DNA from: MGOM01 sp035455265
Lineage (GTDB): Bacteria; Chloroflexota; Anaerolineae; Anaerolineales; E44-bin32
Assembly (NCBI GenBank): GCA_035455265.1
Contig: DATIFK010000008.1
Coordinates: 1 to 11,821 of the forward strand
Direction: 5' to 3'
Length of the DNA: 11,821 bases
The notes beneath the pieces were generated by a model. That model worked only from the letters and a program-made list of their open reading frames with translations. It was not told the DNA's origin and did no database searches. Position numbers and translations under genes: made by a program. Positions 5,871-11,821 of the stretch are shown here, one piece after another (position 1 is the stretch's first letter; the number at the start of each line of letters is the position of its first letter).

Positions 5871-7016
5871 ATGCCCATCCAGGGTGCTGCGCGACCAAGG
5901 GCGATCGAGTTCCACCTTGCCGCGGTCGACGGCCGGGCGAGAGCGGGCGTCTTGCGCACGCCCCATGGCGATCTGCTGACGCCGTTGTTCGCCCCGGTGG
6001 GAACCCAGGCCACGGTCAAAGCCGTCACGCCCCAACAACTCGAAGAGATCGGGGCCACCTTGATCCTGGCCAACACCTACCATCTTTACCTTCGACCCGG
6101 CGACGAGACCATCGCGCGGTTGGGGGGCCTTCATCCGTTCATGGGTTGGCCCCACCCCCTGCTGACCGACTCGGGCGGGTTCCAGGTGTTTTCACTGGCC
6201 GACCGTCGCCAGGTCGATGCGGACGGTGTGACTTTCCGATCGCACCTCGATGGATCGACCCACCGCCTGACGCCCGAGCGCGCCATCGCCATCCAGGAGA
6301 ACCTCGGCGCCGACATCATCATGGCCCTCGACGAATGCCCCCCTCCGGCCGACCGCGCCGCCGTCGAGGCCGCCGTCAGGCGCACGCATGCGTGGGCCGA
6401 GCGTTGCCGCGCCGCGCAGCGCCGCCGCGATCAGGCCTTGTTCGGCATCGTCCAGGGTGGTGTCTTCCCCGACCTGCGCGAAGAATCGGCCGCTTACCTC
6501 TCGTCGCTGGGGTTCCCCGGCCTGGCCGTCGGCGGGTTGTCGGTCGGGGAGAGCAAGGCGGAGATGCACGCCATGCTGGATCTGCTGGGCGATCGCCTCC
6601 CCACCGACCGGCCGCGCTACCTGATGGGGGTCGGCACGCTCGAGGATTTCGTCGAGGCTGTTGTGCGGGGCATGGATTTCATGGATTGCGTCCTGCCGAC
6701 GCGCACGGCCCGCAACCACACCGCCCTGACGCCGCTCGGCCGCCTGAACCTGCGCAACGCCGCCTTCGCCGACGATCCGCGGCCGATCGATGATCTCTGT
6801 GGCTGTTACACCTGCCGATCGTTCAGCCGAGCCTACCTGCGCCATCTGGCCGCCGCCGGCGAGATGTTGGCGGCGACGCTGCTCACGATCCACAATCTGT
6901 CGGCGATGATGACGCTGGCGGCTGAGCTACGCCGGGCCATCCTGTCCGGAACGACCGCGTCTTTCGTCGACACCTTCCGCGCCTCTCATCGCAGGCACCG
7001 CCCTCTCGAGGTGTAA
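5871..7016 (+). CDS. tgt: tRNA-guanine(34) transglycosylase (queuine tRNA-ribosyltransferase)
   Basis: The enzyme exchanges G34 in the anticodons of Asp, Asn, His and Tyr tRNAs for preQ1, a step in queuosine synthesis. From ATG 5871 it has 381 residues, close to the 370-390 usual for bacteria. Motifs are PVGTQATVKAVTP (42-54), LTDSGGFQVFSL with base D100, GIVQGG (192-197), LAVGGLSVGE (218-227), MDCVLPTR with nucleophile D272, and the zinc site CGCYTC (C310, C312, C315) with H341. These match Zymomonas mobilis D102, D280 and its zinc ligands. The frame is open back to 5727, but the extra N-terminal residues have no family likeness. GTG 5850 is an alternative start. No strong Shine-Dalgarno is seen. 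It is followed by uppP after four bases. Confidence 0.96.
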   Translation: MPIQGAARPRAIEFHLAAVDGRARAGVLRTPHGDLLTPLFAPVGTQATVKAVTPQQLEEIGATLILANTYHLYLRPGDETIARLGGLHPFMGWPHPLLTDSGGFQVFSLADRRQVDADGVTFRSHLDGSTHRLTPERAIAIQENLGADIIMALDECPPPADRAAVEAAVRRTHAWAERCRAAQRRRDQALFGIVQGGVFPDLREESAAYLSSLGFPGLAVGGLSVGESKAEMHAMLDLLGDRLPTDRPRYLMGVGTLEDFVEAVVRGMDFMDCVLPTRTARNHTALTPLGRLNLRNAAFADDPRPIDDLCGCYTCRSFSRAYLRHLAAAGEMLAATLLTIHNLSAMMTLAAELRRAILSGTTASFVDTFRASHRRHRPLEV

Positions 7017-7020
7017 CCCC

Positions 7021-7845
7021 ATGTCGGTTCTTCAGGCGGTTGTGCTCGGCATCGTCCAGGGTCTGACGGAGTTTCTGCCGGTTTCGTCCTCGGCCCACCT
7101 TGTGCTCGTGCCCTGGTGGCTGGGATGGACGTTCCAGCCGGAGGCCGCCTTCGCCTTCGATGTCCTCGTCCAGCTCGGCACCCTCGTCGGCGTGACCATC
7201 TTCTTCGCTCGAGACATCGTCGCGTTGATCGGGGCGGCCGCCGCAGGATTGTGGCGACGGCGACCGTTGGAGACGCCTCTGGCCCGCCGCGCGTGGTACC
7301 TCGCGCTGGCGACCGTCCCCGCGGTCGTCGCCGGGTTGGCTCTCAAGGATCAAGTGGAGGCGGCCTTCTCGAACCCGGTCGCAACCTCGGGATTCCTGCT
7401 CGTGACGGCCGCGGCGCTGGTGCTGGCCGAGCGGGCGGCGGGCGCCGACCAAAATCTGGAATCGATGGGTTGGTGGGATGCCTGGTGGATCGGCGTCGCT
7501 CAGGCGGTGGCCCTGTTCCCGGGTATCTCGCGTTCGGGAGCCACGATGGCCGCTGGTCGTGCCCGCGGCTTCCTGCGGGCCGAGGCAGCGCGCTTCTCTT
7601 TCCTGATGTCGATCCCTGTGATGGGGGGAGCCGGCCTCGTCGCCGGACGCGACCTGATCGGCCTTCCCCTGGCGCGAGAATTCGCTCTGCCCCTGGCGGC
7701 CGGCTTCGCCGCGGCTGCCGTTGTGGGCTATCTGTCGATTCGGTGGATGCTCGGATTCGTATCCCGCCATCCATTGAGCGTCTTCAGCGTCTATTGCCTG
7801 ATCGTCGGCCTGGCCGGGCTGGCGACGGCGCTGCTGCGAGGCTGA
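7021..7845 (+). CDS. uppP: Undecaprenyl-diphosphatase (BacA/UppP)
   Basis: This integral membrane enzyme dephosphorylates undecaprenyl pyrophosphate to recycle the lipid carrier for peptidoglycan and other surface polymers. Overexpression of such enzymes gives bacitracin resistance. The 274 residues match the family. QGLTEFLPVSSSAHL (13-27) holds the catalytic E17 and serine/histidine residues, and FPGISRSGAT (166-175) holds R171. About seven to eight hydrophobic segments alternate along the chain, including 50-62, 92-108, 121-137, 153-166, 222-244 and 253-272. GAGGTG lies seven bases before the ATG, inside the end of tgt, so the two are probably one operon. alr, divergent nearby, feeds the same pathway. 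Confidence 0.96.
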   Translation: MSVLQAVVLGIVQGLTEFLPVSSSAHLVLVPWWLGWTFQPEAAFAFDVLVQLGTLVGVTIFFARDIVALIGAAAAGLWRRRPLETPLARRAWYLALATVPAVVAGLALKDQVEAAFSNPVATSGFLLVTAAALVLAERAAGADQNLESMGWWDAWWIGVAQAVALFPGISRSGATMAAGRARGFLRAEAARFSFLMSIPVMGGAGLVAGRDLIGLPLAREFALPLAAGFAAAAVVGYLSIRWMLGFVSRHPLSVFSVYCLIVGLAGLATALLRG

Positions 7846-7852
7846 CGAGACC

Positions 7853-7887
7853 AGTGGTCAGTGGTGAGTGGTCGGTGGTCAACGGTG
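7853..7887. repeat. 7-bp tandem repeat across a gene start
   Basis: AGTGGTC, AGTGGTG, AGTGGTC and GGTGGTC run head to tail from 7853 to 7880, with a degenerate fifth unit AACGGTG to 7887. The array covers the Shine-Dalgarno and GTG start of the lipoprotein gene. Because the unit is 7 bp, gain or loss of a unit would alter the spacing or the N-terminal frame. Confidence 0.7.
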
Positions 7888-8642
7888 CGCGCCGACCCGG
7901 TATTCGGCCCGGGATCGTGTTGTCGGTGGCCCTGGCGCTCGCCGCGTGTGGCGCTCAGCCGTCGGCGACGCCCACCGCCGTCCCACGGGTGTACGCGCCG
8001 CCCTATGCCATGCCCGTCGTGCGCCCGTGGGCCGAGGCCTACGTCGCCGAGACGGACGCGCCGCTGCCCTTCGACCTCGATCCGCGCCCGCGGCCTGCCG
8101 CTCTCGACTTGACCCCGACGATCCCCGACAGCCTGATGATCTTCGACGGCCCCCCACCCTCGGGTTGGTTTGCCACCCCGCTGGGCAACGTCCCGATCGT
8201 CATCGTCGTTCACCCCGACAACCCCCTCGACAACCTCGATTCGTCGGACATCGCCGACCTGTTCGCTCGCCGGACGGTGGTTTGGAGCGCTCTCGGAGGA
8301 AGCCCCGTCGACGTGCAGCCGGTCGTCCCGCTGGCAGGCGAGGCCGTGCGCGATGGGTTCGAGGAATCTGTGATGGCCGGGACGCCGATCTGGCCGGGAG
8401 CGTGGCTGGCTCCGACGCCGGAAGCTATGGTGACGCTGATCGCCTCCGAGCCGGGCGCGGTGGGGTTCCTTCTCGGAGCGGATGTGCCGCCGGACGTCGT
8501 AGCTGTGAGCATCGACGGTCGCGCCCCGGGCGACAGCGGCTACCCCTACGCGCTTGAGTTACTGGCTTTCGCCCCGTCCGAGCCGACCGGCGGCGTGCGC
8601 GATTGGCTGGGCTGGGTGCAGGCAAGAATCGTGGCGCCTTGA
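7875..8642 (+). CDS. Lipoprotein of the phosphate-binding-protein-like (PBP, PstS-related) family
   Basis: From GTG 7875 the protein has 255 residues. A basic start (R6, R7), a hydrophobic stretch (14-24) and the lipobox LAAC with C25 indicate a lipid-anchored exported protein, followed by a low-complexity A/P/T linker. The binding-protein core shows GNVPIVIVVHPDNPLDNL (104-121), DIADLFARR (125-133), VVWSALGG (135-142) and EPGAVGFLLGADVP (192-205), as in PstS-like proteins. The usual phosphate-binding SGT after the hinge is replaced by GEAV (155-158), so the ligand is uncertain. A GGTGA at 7863-7867 lies seven bases before the GTG. An alternative GTG at 7854 is less well placed. It follows uppP after 29 bp on the same strand and may be co-transcribed. 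No PstABC partners are present. Confidence 0.75.
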   Translation: MVNGARRPGIRPGIVLSVALALAACGAQPSATPTAVPRVYAPPYAMPVVRPWAEAYVAETDAPLPFDLDPRPRPAALDLTPTIPDSLMIFDGPPPSGWFATPLGNVPIVIVVHPDNPLDNLDSSDIADLFARRTVVWSALGGSPVDVQPVVPLAGEAVRDGFEESVMAGTPIWPGAWLAPTPEAMVTLIASEPGAVGFLLGADVPPDVVAVSIDGRAPGDSGYPYALELLAFAPSEPTGGVRDWLGWVQARIVAP

Positions 8643-8677
8643 AGGGCGCCCTCCTCGCAATCTATCGAACGTTCTAC

Positions 8678-8725
8678 GACCTCACCCCCTGCCCCTCGCG
8701 ACGCACCCCGAGCGAGGCCGAGGTC
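8678..8725 (+). repeat. Degenerate REP-like inverted repeat after the lipoprotein gene
   Basis: GACCTC (8678-8683) pairs with GAGGTC (8720-8725), and CCTCGC (8694-8699) pairs with GCGAGG (8712-8717). The left arm CCTCACCCCCTGCCCCTC resembles the elements at 1-44 and 11534-11585. It lies 35 bases after the stop codon, between convergent genes, where it may end transcription. The rest of 8726-8835 shows nothing I can name. Confidence 0.45.
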
Positions 8726-8835
8726 TCTCCGCGGACATCAACCATGACGAACGGGGTATGAGGCGGAGAGGGGCGTATGTCTTGGGAAGTCCTGCCGCAA
8801 GTCCCCGCGAAACGTGGCCGGCGCAGGAGGATGCC

Positions 8836-9492
8836 CTACAAATCCTCACCTTGCAGGAACGGATTCGTCGCCCGTTCGCGTCCGACCGTCGTTGGGTCGC
8901 CATGGCCGGGCAAGAGCTGGGTCTCATCCGGAAGAGTCAGGATCTGCTCGCGGATCGAACGCAGCAGGGTCGGGCCATCGCCTCCCGGTAGGTCCACCCG
9001 GCCCACCCCGGCCTCGAAGATCAGATCCCCGCACAGGACGCGGCCGGACCGCGGCAGGACGAAGACCACGTGCCCGGGCGTATGGCCGGGCGTGTGACGC
9101 ACCTCGACCTCCTCACCGGCTGCGTGCAGGCGCATGCCGTGCTGCAGAGCGATCGTCGGTTCCGGGCCGGGATCGAAATCGCCATACCCGAACCACGCCG
9201 CGCCTCCCAGCGCACGCCACAGCGGCTGGTCGGCCGGATGAAGGGCCACCGGGATCGGCGCTGCGCCCGAATCGGCCACCGCGCCGGCGCCTCCGAAATG
9301 ATCGAAGTGCGCGTGAGTCAACCAGATGTCGGTGATGCGCCAGCCGCGCCGGGCGGCCTCGGCGGCGATGACCTTCCCGTCCCAGGCCGGATCGACGACA
9401 ACCGCCGTCTTCTCGGCGTCGTCACCGATCAGGTAGGCGTTGGTCAGCGCCGGGCCAAGCGTGAAGGGGACGATCGTCTGCGATTCGCTCAT
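8836..9492 (-). CDS. Metallo-beta-lactamase-fold hydrolase, glyoxalase II-like
   Basis: The 218-residue cytosolic protein has the full dinuclear metal site: THAHFDHFGG (H60, H62, D64, H65), HTPGHTPG (H137), CGDLIFEAGVGRVDLPGGD (D156) and PGHGDPTTVGRERATNP (H197). The GRxDLPGGD and GHGxxTTxxxExxxNP motifs are typical of the compact glyoxalase II-like (YcbL type) group. Likely substrates are thioesters such as S-lactoylglutathione or another thiol adduct; the true substrate is unknown. The ATG at 9492 has GGAGG a few bases upstream and overlaps the previous gene's TGA (ATGA), so coupling is likely. An in-frame extension to 9609 overlaps that gene and is rejected. Confidence 0.9.
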   Translation of the reverse strand: MSESQTIVPFTLGPALTNAYLIGDDAEKTAVVVDPAWDGKVIAAEAARRGWRITDIWLTHAHFDHFGGAGAVADSGAAPIPVALHPADQPLWRALGGAAWFGYGDFDPGPEPTIALQHGMRLHAAGEEVEVRHTPGHTPGHVVFVLPRSGRVLCGDLIFEAGVGRVDLPGGDGPTLLRSIREQILTLPDETQLLPGHGDPTTVGRERATNPFLQGEDL

Positions 9493-10079
9493 GCCCGAGT
9501 CCTCCGGCGCGTGATCAGCCACAGCGCGACGCCTCCCGCCGCCCCCAGGAATCCGACCGCCGCCGAGACGGTCGGGCGGCGCACCTCCAGCGAGACGAAA
9601 TGAGCCCACACGATCGACTCGTCCGTCCCGCCGTCATCCAGGTAGCGACGCGCCGACAGCGACAGCGAGCCCGGCAGGACGCCGGCGTCCCCAGCGGCGA
9701 GATGCCAATCGAAAGTGAACCGTCGAGCGTCCGCCGCCACCGGCGCAATCTGCTCCTCCCCGGAGAGTACTCGCAACCCGGCCGCCTCGAATCGGGCCAC
9801 CAGAGCGGCGGCTGAAGTCCCGGCCGCGCGCGGCCACGCTGCACCGGCGTCGTCGACACGCTCGACCTCCAGCCGAAGGAGGTCTTGCGCGCCGGCGCGA
9901 ATCCATTCGGGCCTATCGAGGCGGAGGTGGAGCTGCACCACCTGGCCGCCCCAGGGCGCGTCGATGCGGAAGACCTGCGAGGAGGCAGGGACGCGCACGA
10001 GGGCGGGCGCGGCAGCCAGGGCGAATCCCGCGCCCAGCAGGATCCCGAGCCAGCCGGCGACGCGCCACGGATCGCGCAC
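9489..10079 (-). CDS. Unknown protein with two membrane anchors and an exported beta-rich domain
   Basis: I do not recognise this 196-residue protein. It has an N-terminal hydrophobic segment (about 8-27), which may be a signal anchor or a cleavable signal with AAAPA. A domain of about 140 residues follows, with alternating short strands (VVQLHLRL at 47-54, LLRLEVERV at 67-75, RFTFDWHLAAGD at 120-131). A C-terminal membrane helix (about 171-189) ends in RRRTRA. This suggests an external domain with the tail in the cytosol. The start is a GTG six bases after a TATACT box, with no Shine-Dalgarno, so it is probably leaderless. It overlaps the downstream metallo-hydrolase gene by ATGA. The pairing suggests a shared job but does not show which. 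Confidence 0.75.
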   Translation of the reverse strand: MRDPWRVAGWLGILLGAGFALAAAPALVRVPASSQVFRIDAPWGGQVVQLHLRLDRPEWIRAGAQDLLRLEVERVDDAGAAWPRAAGTSAAALVARFEAAGLRVLSGEEQIAPVAADARRFTFDWHLAAGDAGVLPGSLSLSARRYLDDGGTDESIVWAHFVSLEVRRPTVSAAVGFLGAAGGVALWLITRRRTRA

Positions 10080-10085
10080 GGAGGC

Positions 10086-10091
10086 AGTATA
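10086..10091 (-). promoter_or_regulatory. TATACT -10 box six bases before a GTG start
   Basis: On the minus strand TATACT is followed by GCCTCC and the GTG at 10079. The expected +1 is the G of the start codon, giving a leaderless message. The -35 region is not recognisable. GCCTCC is the opposite of a Shine-Dalgarno. Confidence 0.55.
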
Positions 10092-10126
10092 CCGCCCCTC
10101 GACTTCTCCCCGCCGCCGCGCAGTGC

Positions 10127-10132
10127 TAGACT
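10127..10132 (+). promoter_or_regulatory. Putative -10 box (TAGACT) for tnaA
   Basis: TAGACT lies 24 bases upstream of the tnaA ATG, predicting a short leader of about 18 bases from near 10139. The -35 region (TTCTCC at 17 bp) is poor. Divergent to the box at 10091-10086, 35 bp away, so the two promoters may share regulation. Confidence 0.4.
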
Positions 10133-10156
10133 CCTGCCATCCGATGACGGTGCGGC

Positions 10157-11533
10157 ATGGCCACCTACCCCCACGAACCCTTCCGCATCAAAGCCGTCGA
10201 GGCCGTCCGACTGATCGATCGCGCCACCCGCGAGGACCGGCTGCGGAACGCCGGCTACAACGTCTTCGGACTGAGAGCCGAGGACATCTACATCGATCTG
10301 TTGACCGATTCCGGCACCGGCGCCATGAGCGACCGCCAGTGGGCGGCTCTGATGCAGGGCGACGAGAGCTACGCCGGGGCGCGATCCTTCTTCCGCCTCG
10401 AGCAGGCGGTCCACGACATCTTCGGTTTCCAGCACTTCGTCCCCACCCATCAGGGCCGCGCCGCCGAGAACATCCTGTGCGCCGTGCTCCTATCGCCGGG
10501 CCAATCGGTGCCTTCCAACACCCACTTCGACACGACTCAGGCCAACATCCTCGCCCGCCGTGGACGCCCCGAGAACCTGGCTATCGCCGAAGCGCGCGAG
10601 CCGCGGAACCCGCATCCCTTCAAAGGCAACATGGACCTGGATCGCCTCGACCATTTCATCCGGTCCACAGGTCCCAAGAACATCCCGTTCGGCATGATGA
10701 CCATCACCAACAATGCCGGAGGAGGCCAGCCGGTGTCGATGGAGAACCTGCGGGGCGCCAGCGCCATCTACCGGCGCCACGGGATCCCGTTCTTCATCGA
10801 CGCCTGCCGTTTCGCAGAGAATGCCTACTTCATCAAGCTGCGCGAGCCGGGCTATGCCGACCGCTCGCCGCTGGAGATCGCCCGCGAGATGTTCTCGCTC
10901 GCCGATGGTGCGACGATGAGCGCCAAGAAGGACGCCATCGTCAACATCGGTGGCTTCCTGGCTGTGAATGATGAGAACCTGTACCGCCGCGTCTGCGACG
11001 AGCTCATCCTGCGCGAGGGCTTCCCCACCTACGGCGGCCTGGCCGGACGCGACCTGGAGGTCATGGCCGTCGGTTTGTGGGAGGGCCTCGAGGAGGCCTA
11101 CCTGGCCTATCGCCTCGGCCAGACGGCCTACCTGGCCGAGCGGCTGCGCGCGGCCGGCGTCCCCATGATCGAGCCTCCGGGTGGGCATGCCGTCTACATC
11201 GACGCCGGGGCGCTCCTTCCCCACATCCCGCGCGAAGCATTTCCGGGGCAGGCCCTGGCGGTCGAGGTCTATCGCCAGGGCGGGGTTCGGTGCGTCGAAC
11301 TCGGGTCGGTGGCCTTCGCGTACGTCGATCGGGACACCGGGGAAGCTCACTATCCGCCTCTGGAACTGGTCCGTCTGGCCATCCCGCGCCGCGTCTACAC
11401 GCAGACGCATATGGATTGGGTGGGCGACACGCTGGCCGCGGTCGTCCAGGGTGCGGCTTCGCTGCACGGCTACCGCATCACCTACCAACCCGAACATCTG
11501 CGGCATTTCACGGCGCGGTTCGAGCCTCTGTAA
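10157..11533 (+). CDS. tnaA: Tryptophanase (L-tryptophan indole-lyase)
   Basis: This cytosolic PLP enzyme splits L-tryptophan into indole, pyruvate and ammonia. The 458-residue protein is a full-length member of the beta-eliminating lyase group: EPFRIK (7-12), DIYIDLLTDSGTGAMSD (43-59), PTHQGRAAEN (96-105), AGGGQPVSM (187-195), RFAENAYFIK (218-227), MSAKKD with Schiff-base K258, and IPRRVYTQTHMD (409-420). Three positions separate it from tyrosine phenol-lyase. FDTTQ has D125 (Asp137 in E. coli tryptophanase, Thr124 in the phenol-lyase), VEL has L382 (Ile396 versus Arg381), and LRHFTARF has H450 (His463 versus Phe448). The ATG has only a weak GGTG upstream. No TnaC-like leader peptide and no TnaB permease lie beside it. 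Another substrate cannot be excluded. Confidence 0.9.
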   Translation: MATYPHEPFRIKAVEAVRLIDRATREDRLRNAGYNVFGLRAEDIYIDLLTDSGTGAMSDRQWAALMQGDESYAGARSFFRLEQAVHDIFGFQHFVPTHQGRAAENILCAVLLSPGQSVPSNTHFDTTQANILARRGRPENLAIAEAREPRNPHPFKGNMDLDRLDHFIRSTGPKNIPFGMMTITNNAGGGQPVSMENLRGASAIYRRHGIPFFIDACRFAENAYFIKLREPGYADRSPLEIAREMFSLADGATMSAKKDAIVNIGGFLAVNDENLYRRVCDELILREGFPTYGGLAGRDLEVMAVGLWEGLEEAYLAYRLGQTAYLAERLRAAGVPMIEPPGGHAVYIDAGALLPHIPREAFPGQALAVEVYRQGGVRCVELGSVAFAYVDRDTGEAHYPPLELVRLAIPRRVYTQTHMDWVGDTLAAVVQGAASLHGYRITYQPEHLRHFTARFEPL

Positions 11534-11585
11534 CCCTCACCCCATCCTCTCCGCCCGCCGACCGGGAGAGGGGCAAGGGGTGAGG
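11534..11585 (+). repeat. REP-like nested hairpin immediately after tnaA
   Basis: The element begins at the base after the tnaA TAA. CCTCACCCC (11535-11543) pairs with GGGGTGAGG (11577-11585), and CCTCTCC (11546-11552) pairs with GGAGAGG (11565-11571). It shares the CCTCACCCC-type arm and GGGAGAGGGG core with the element at 1-44. No T-run follows. It may serve as a transcription stop or 3'-end stabiliser between tnaA and the next gene. Confidence 0.65.
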
Positions 11586-11593
11586 CGCTGTGG

Positions 11594-11599
11594 TATCCT
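11594..11599 (+). promoter_or_regulatory. Weak -10 box (TATCCT) for the ABC transporter gene
   Basis: TATCCT preceded by G lies 28 bases upstream of the ATG at 11628. The -35 position falls within the preceding hairpin repeat and matches poorly. Support is context only. Confidence 0.3.
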
Positions 11600-11627
11600 C
11601 CCGCGGTTCCCCAGGCTCACCCTCGCG

Positions 11628-11821
11628 ATGTCTGTCGCTGAGTTTGTCCTGCCGCACGCGCCCGCGGTCGATCGGCGCAGCCCGCTGCGCTGGATCGTCT
11701 CCCACGTTTCGCGCCACGGCTGGGTGGTGGCGATGGTGTTCGTCGGCGCCTTCGGCAACGCGGCGCTGGCAGCCCTGGTGCCGGTCTACATCGGCCAAGC
11801 CTTCAACCTGGTGCTGGCCGG
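11628..11821 (+). CDS. Probable ABC exporter, N-terminal fragment cut by the window edge
   Basis: An ATG opens a frame that stays open to the window end: 64 full codons plus two bases. After a polar start (1-17), SPLRWIVSHV (18-27) is followed by a hydrophobic helix (about 31-52) ending in ALVPVYIGQAFN (49-60). A first helix with a P..IG.A.. ending is usual for the transmembrane part of fused permease-ATPase exporters of the MsbA/LmrA type. The nucleotide-binding domain would lie beyond the window, so the call rests on a short segment. No Shine-Dalgarno is visible. It is separated from tnaA by the REP-like element and is probably transcribed on its own. Confidence 0.55.
   Translation, partial: MSVAEFVLPHAPAVDRRSPLRWIVSHVSRHGWVVAMVFVGAFGNAALAALVPVYIGQAFNLVLA

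Noticed and set aside
9493..9609. N-terminal extension of the metallo-hydrolase to 9609
   Set aside because: It overlaps the upstream gene by 120 bases and adds low-complexity residues; the ATGA overlap with a Shine-Dalgarno at 9492 is much better.
10157..11533. Tyrosine phenol-lyase as the identity of the tnaA-like gene
   Set aside because: Overall similarity allows it, but the substrate-site residues D125, L382 and H450 follow tryptophanase, not Thr, Arg and Phe.
1..11821. CRISPR array, tRNA, rRNA, integrase or transposase
   Set aside because: No regularly spaced direct repeats, cloverleaf sequence, rRNA signature or mobile-element gene was recognised.

Overview
The window is GC-rich, gene-dense bacterial chromosome. 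It holds nine complete or nearly certain protein genes, one gene cut off by the right edge, one small upstream ORF that may be real, a tandem glycine riboswitch and several short dispersed repeats. No phage genes, transposases, CRISPR array, tRNA or rRNA were seen. The split glycine decarboxylase, GC-rich codon use, scarce Shine-Dalgarno sites at some genes, TANNNT boxes close to start codons and heptamer or REP-like intergenic repeats would fit a GC-rich lineage such as Chloroflexota. That placement is an inference with low confidence.

Left part, minus strand (1-3526). A strong promoter-like pair (TTGACT, 17 bp, TAGAAT) leads into a two-aptamer glycine riboswitch and a rho-independent terminator, then the tightly packed operon gcvH-gcvPA-gcvPB (1-bp and 8-bp overlaps). 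A REP-like hairpin lies just after the last stop codon. Free glycine would switch on its own cleavage system. gcvT and lpd are not in the window.

Middle, minus strand (3549-5597). A secreted or lipid-anchored GIN-domain (DUF2807) protein lies downstream of alr (alanine racemase). alr probably starts at a GTG seven bases after a TATACT box, so its message may be leaderless.

Middle, plus strand (5707-8642). Divergent from alr lies tgt (queuine tRNA-ribosyltransferase), then uppP (undecaprenyl-diphosphatase, four bases later), then a lipoprotein of the phosphate-binding-protein-like family. The lipoprotein's start codon sits inside a 7-bp tandem repeat. alr and uppP both serve peptidoglycan synthesis. 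A possible 43-codon ORF ends in a GTGA overlap upstream of tgt.

Right part (8643-11821). A minus-strand pair, an unknown two-TM protein overlapping a glyoxalase-II-like metallo-beta-lactamase protein by ATGA, is divergent from a plus-strand tryptophanase (tnaA), whose active-site residues match tryptophanase rather than tyrosine phenol-lyase. A second clear REP-like hairpin follows tnaA, then the first 64 codons of a probable ABC exporter. I found no clearly new biological system. The best leads are the riboswitch/terminator layout, the leaderless GTG promoters, the 3'-end repeat family and the small ORF before tgt.
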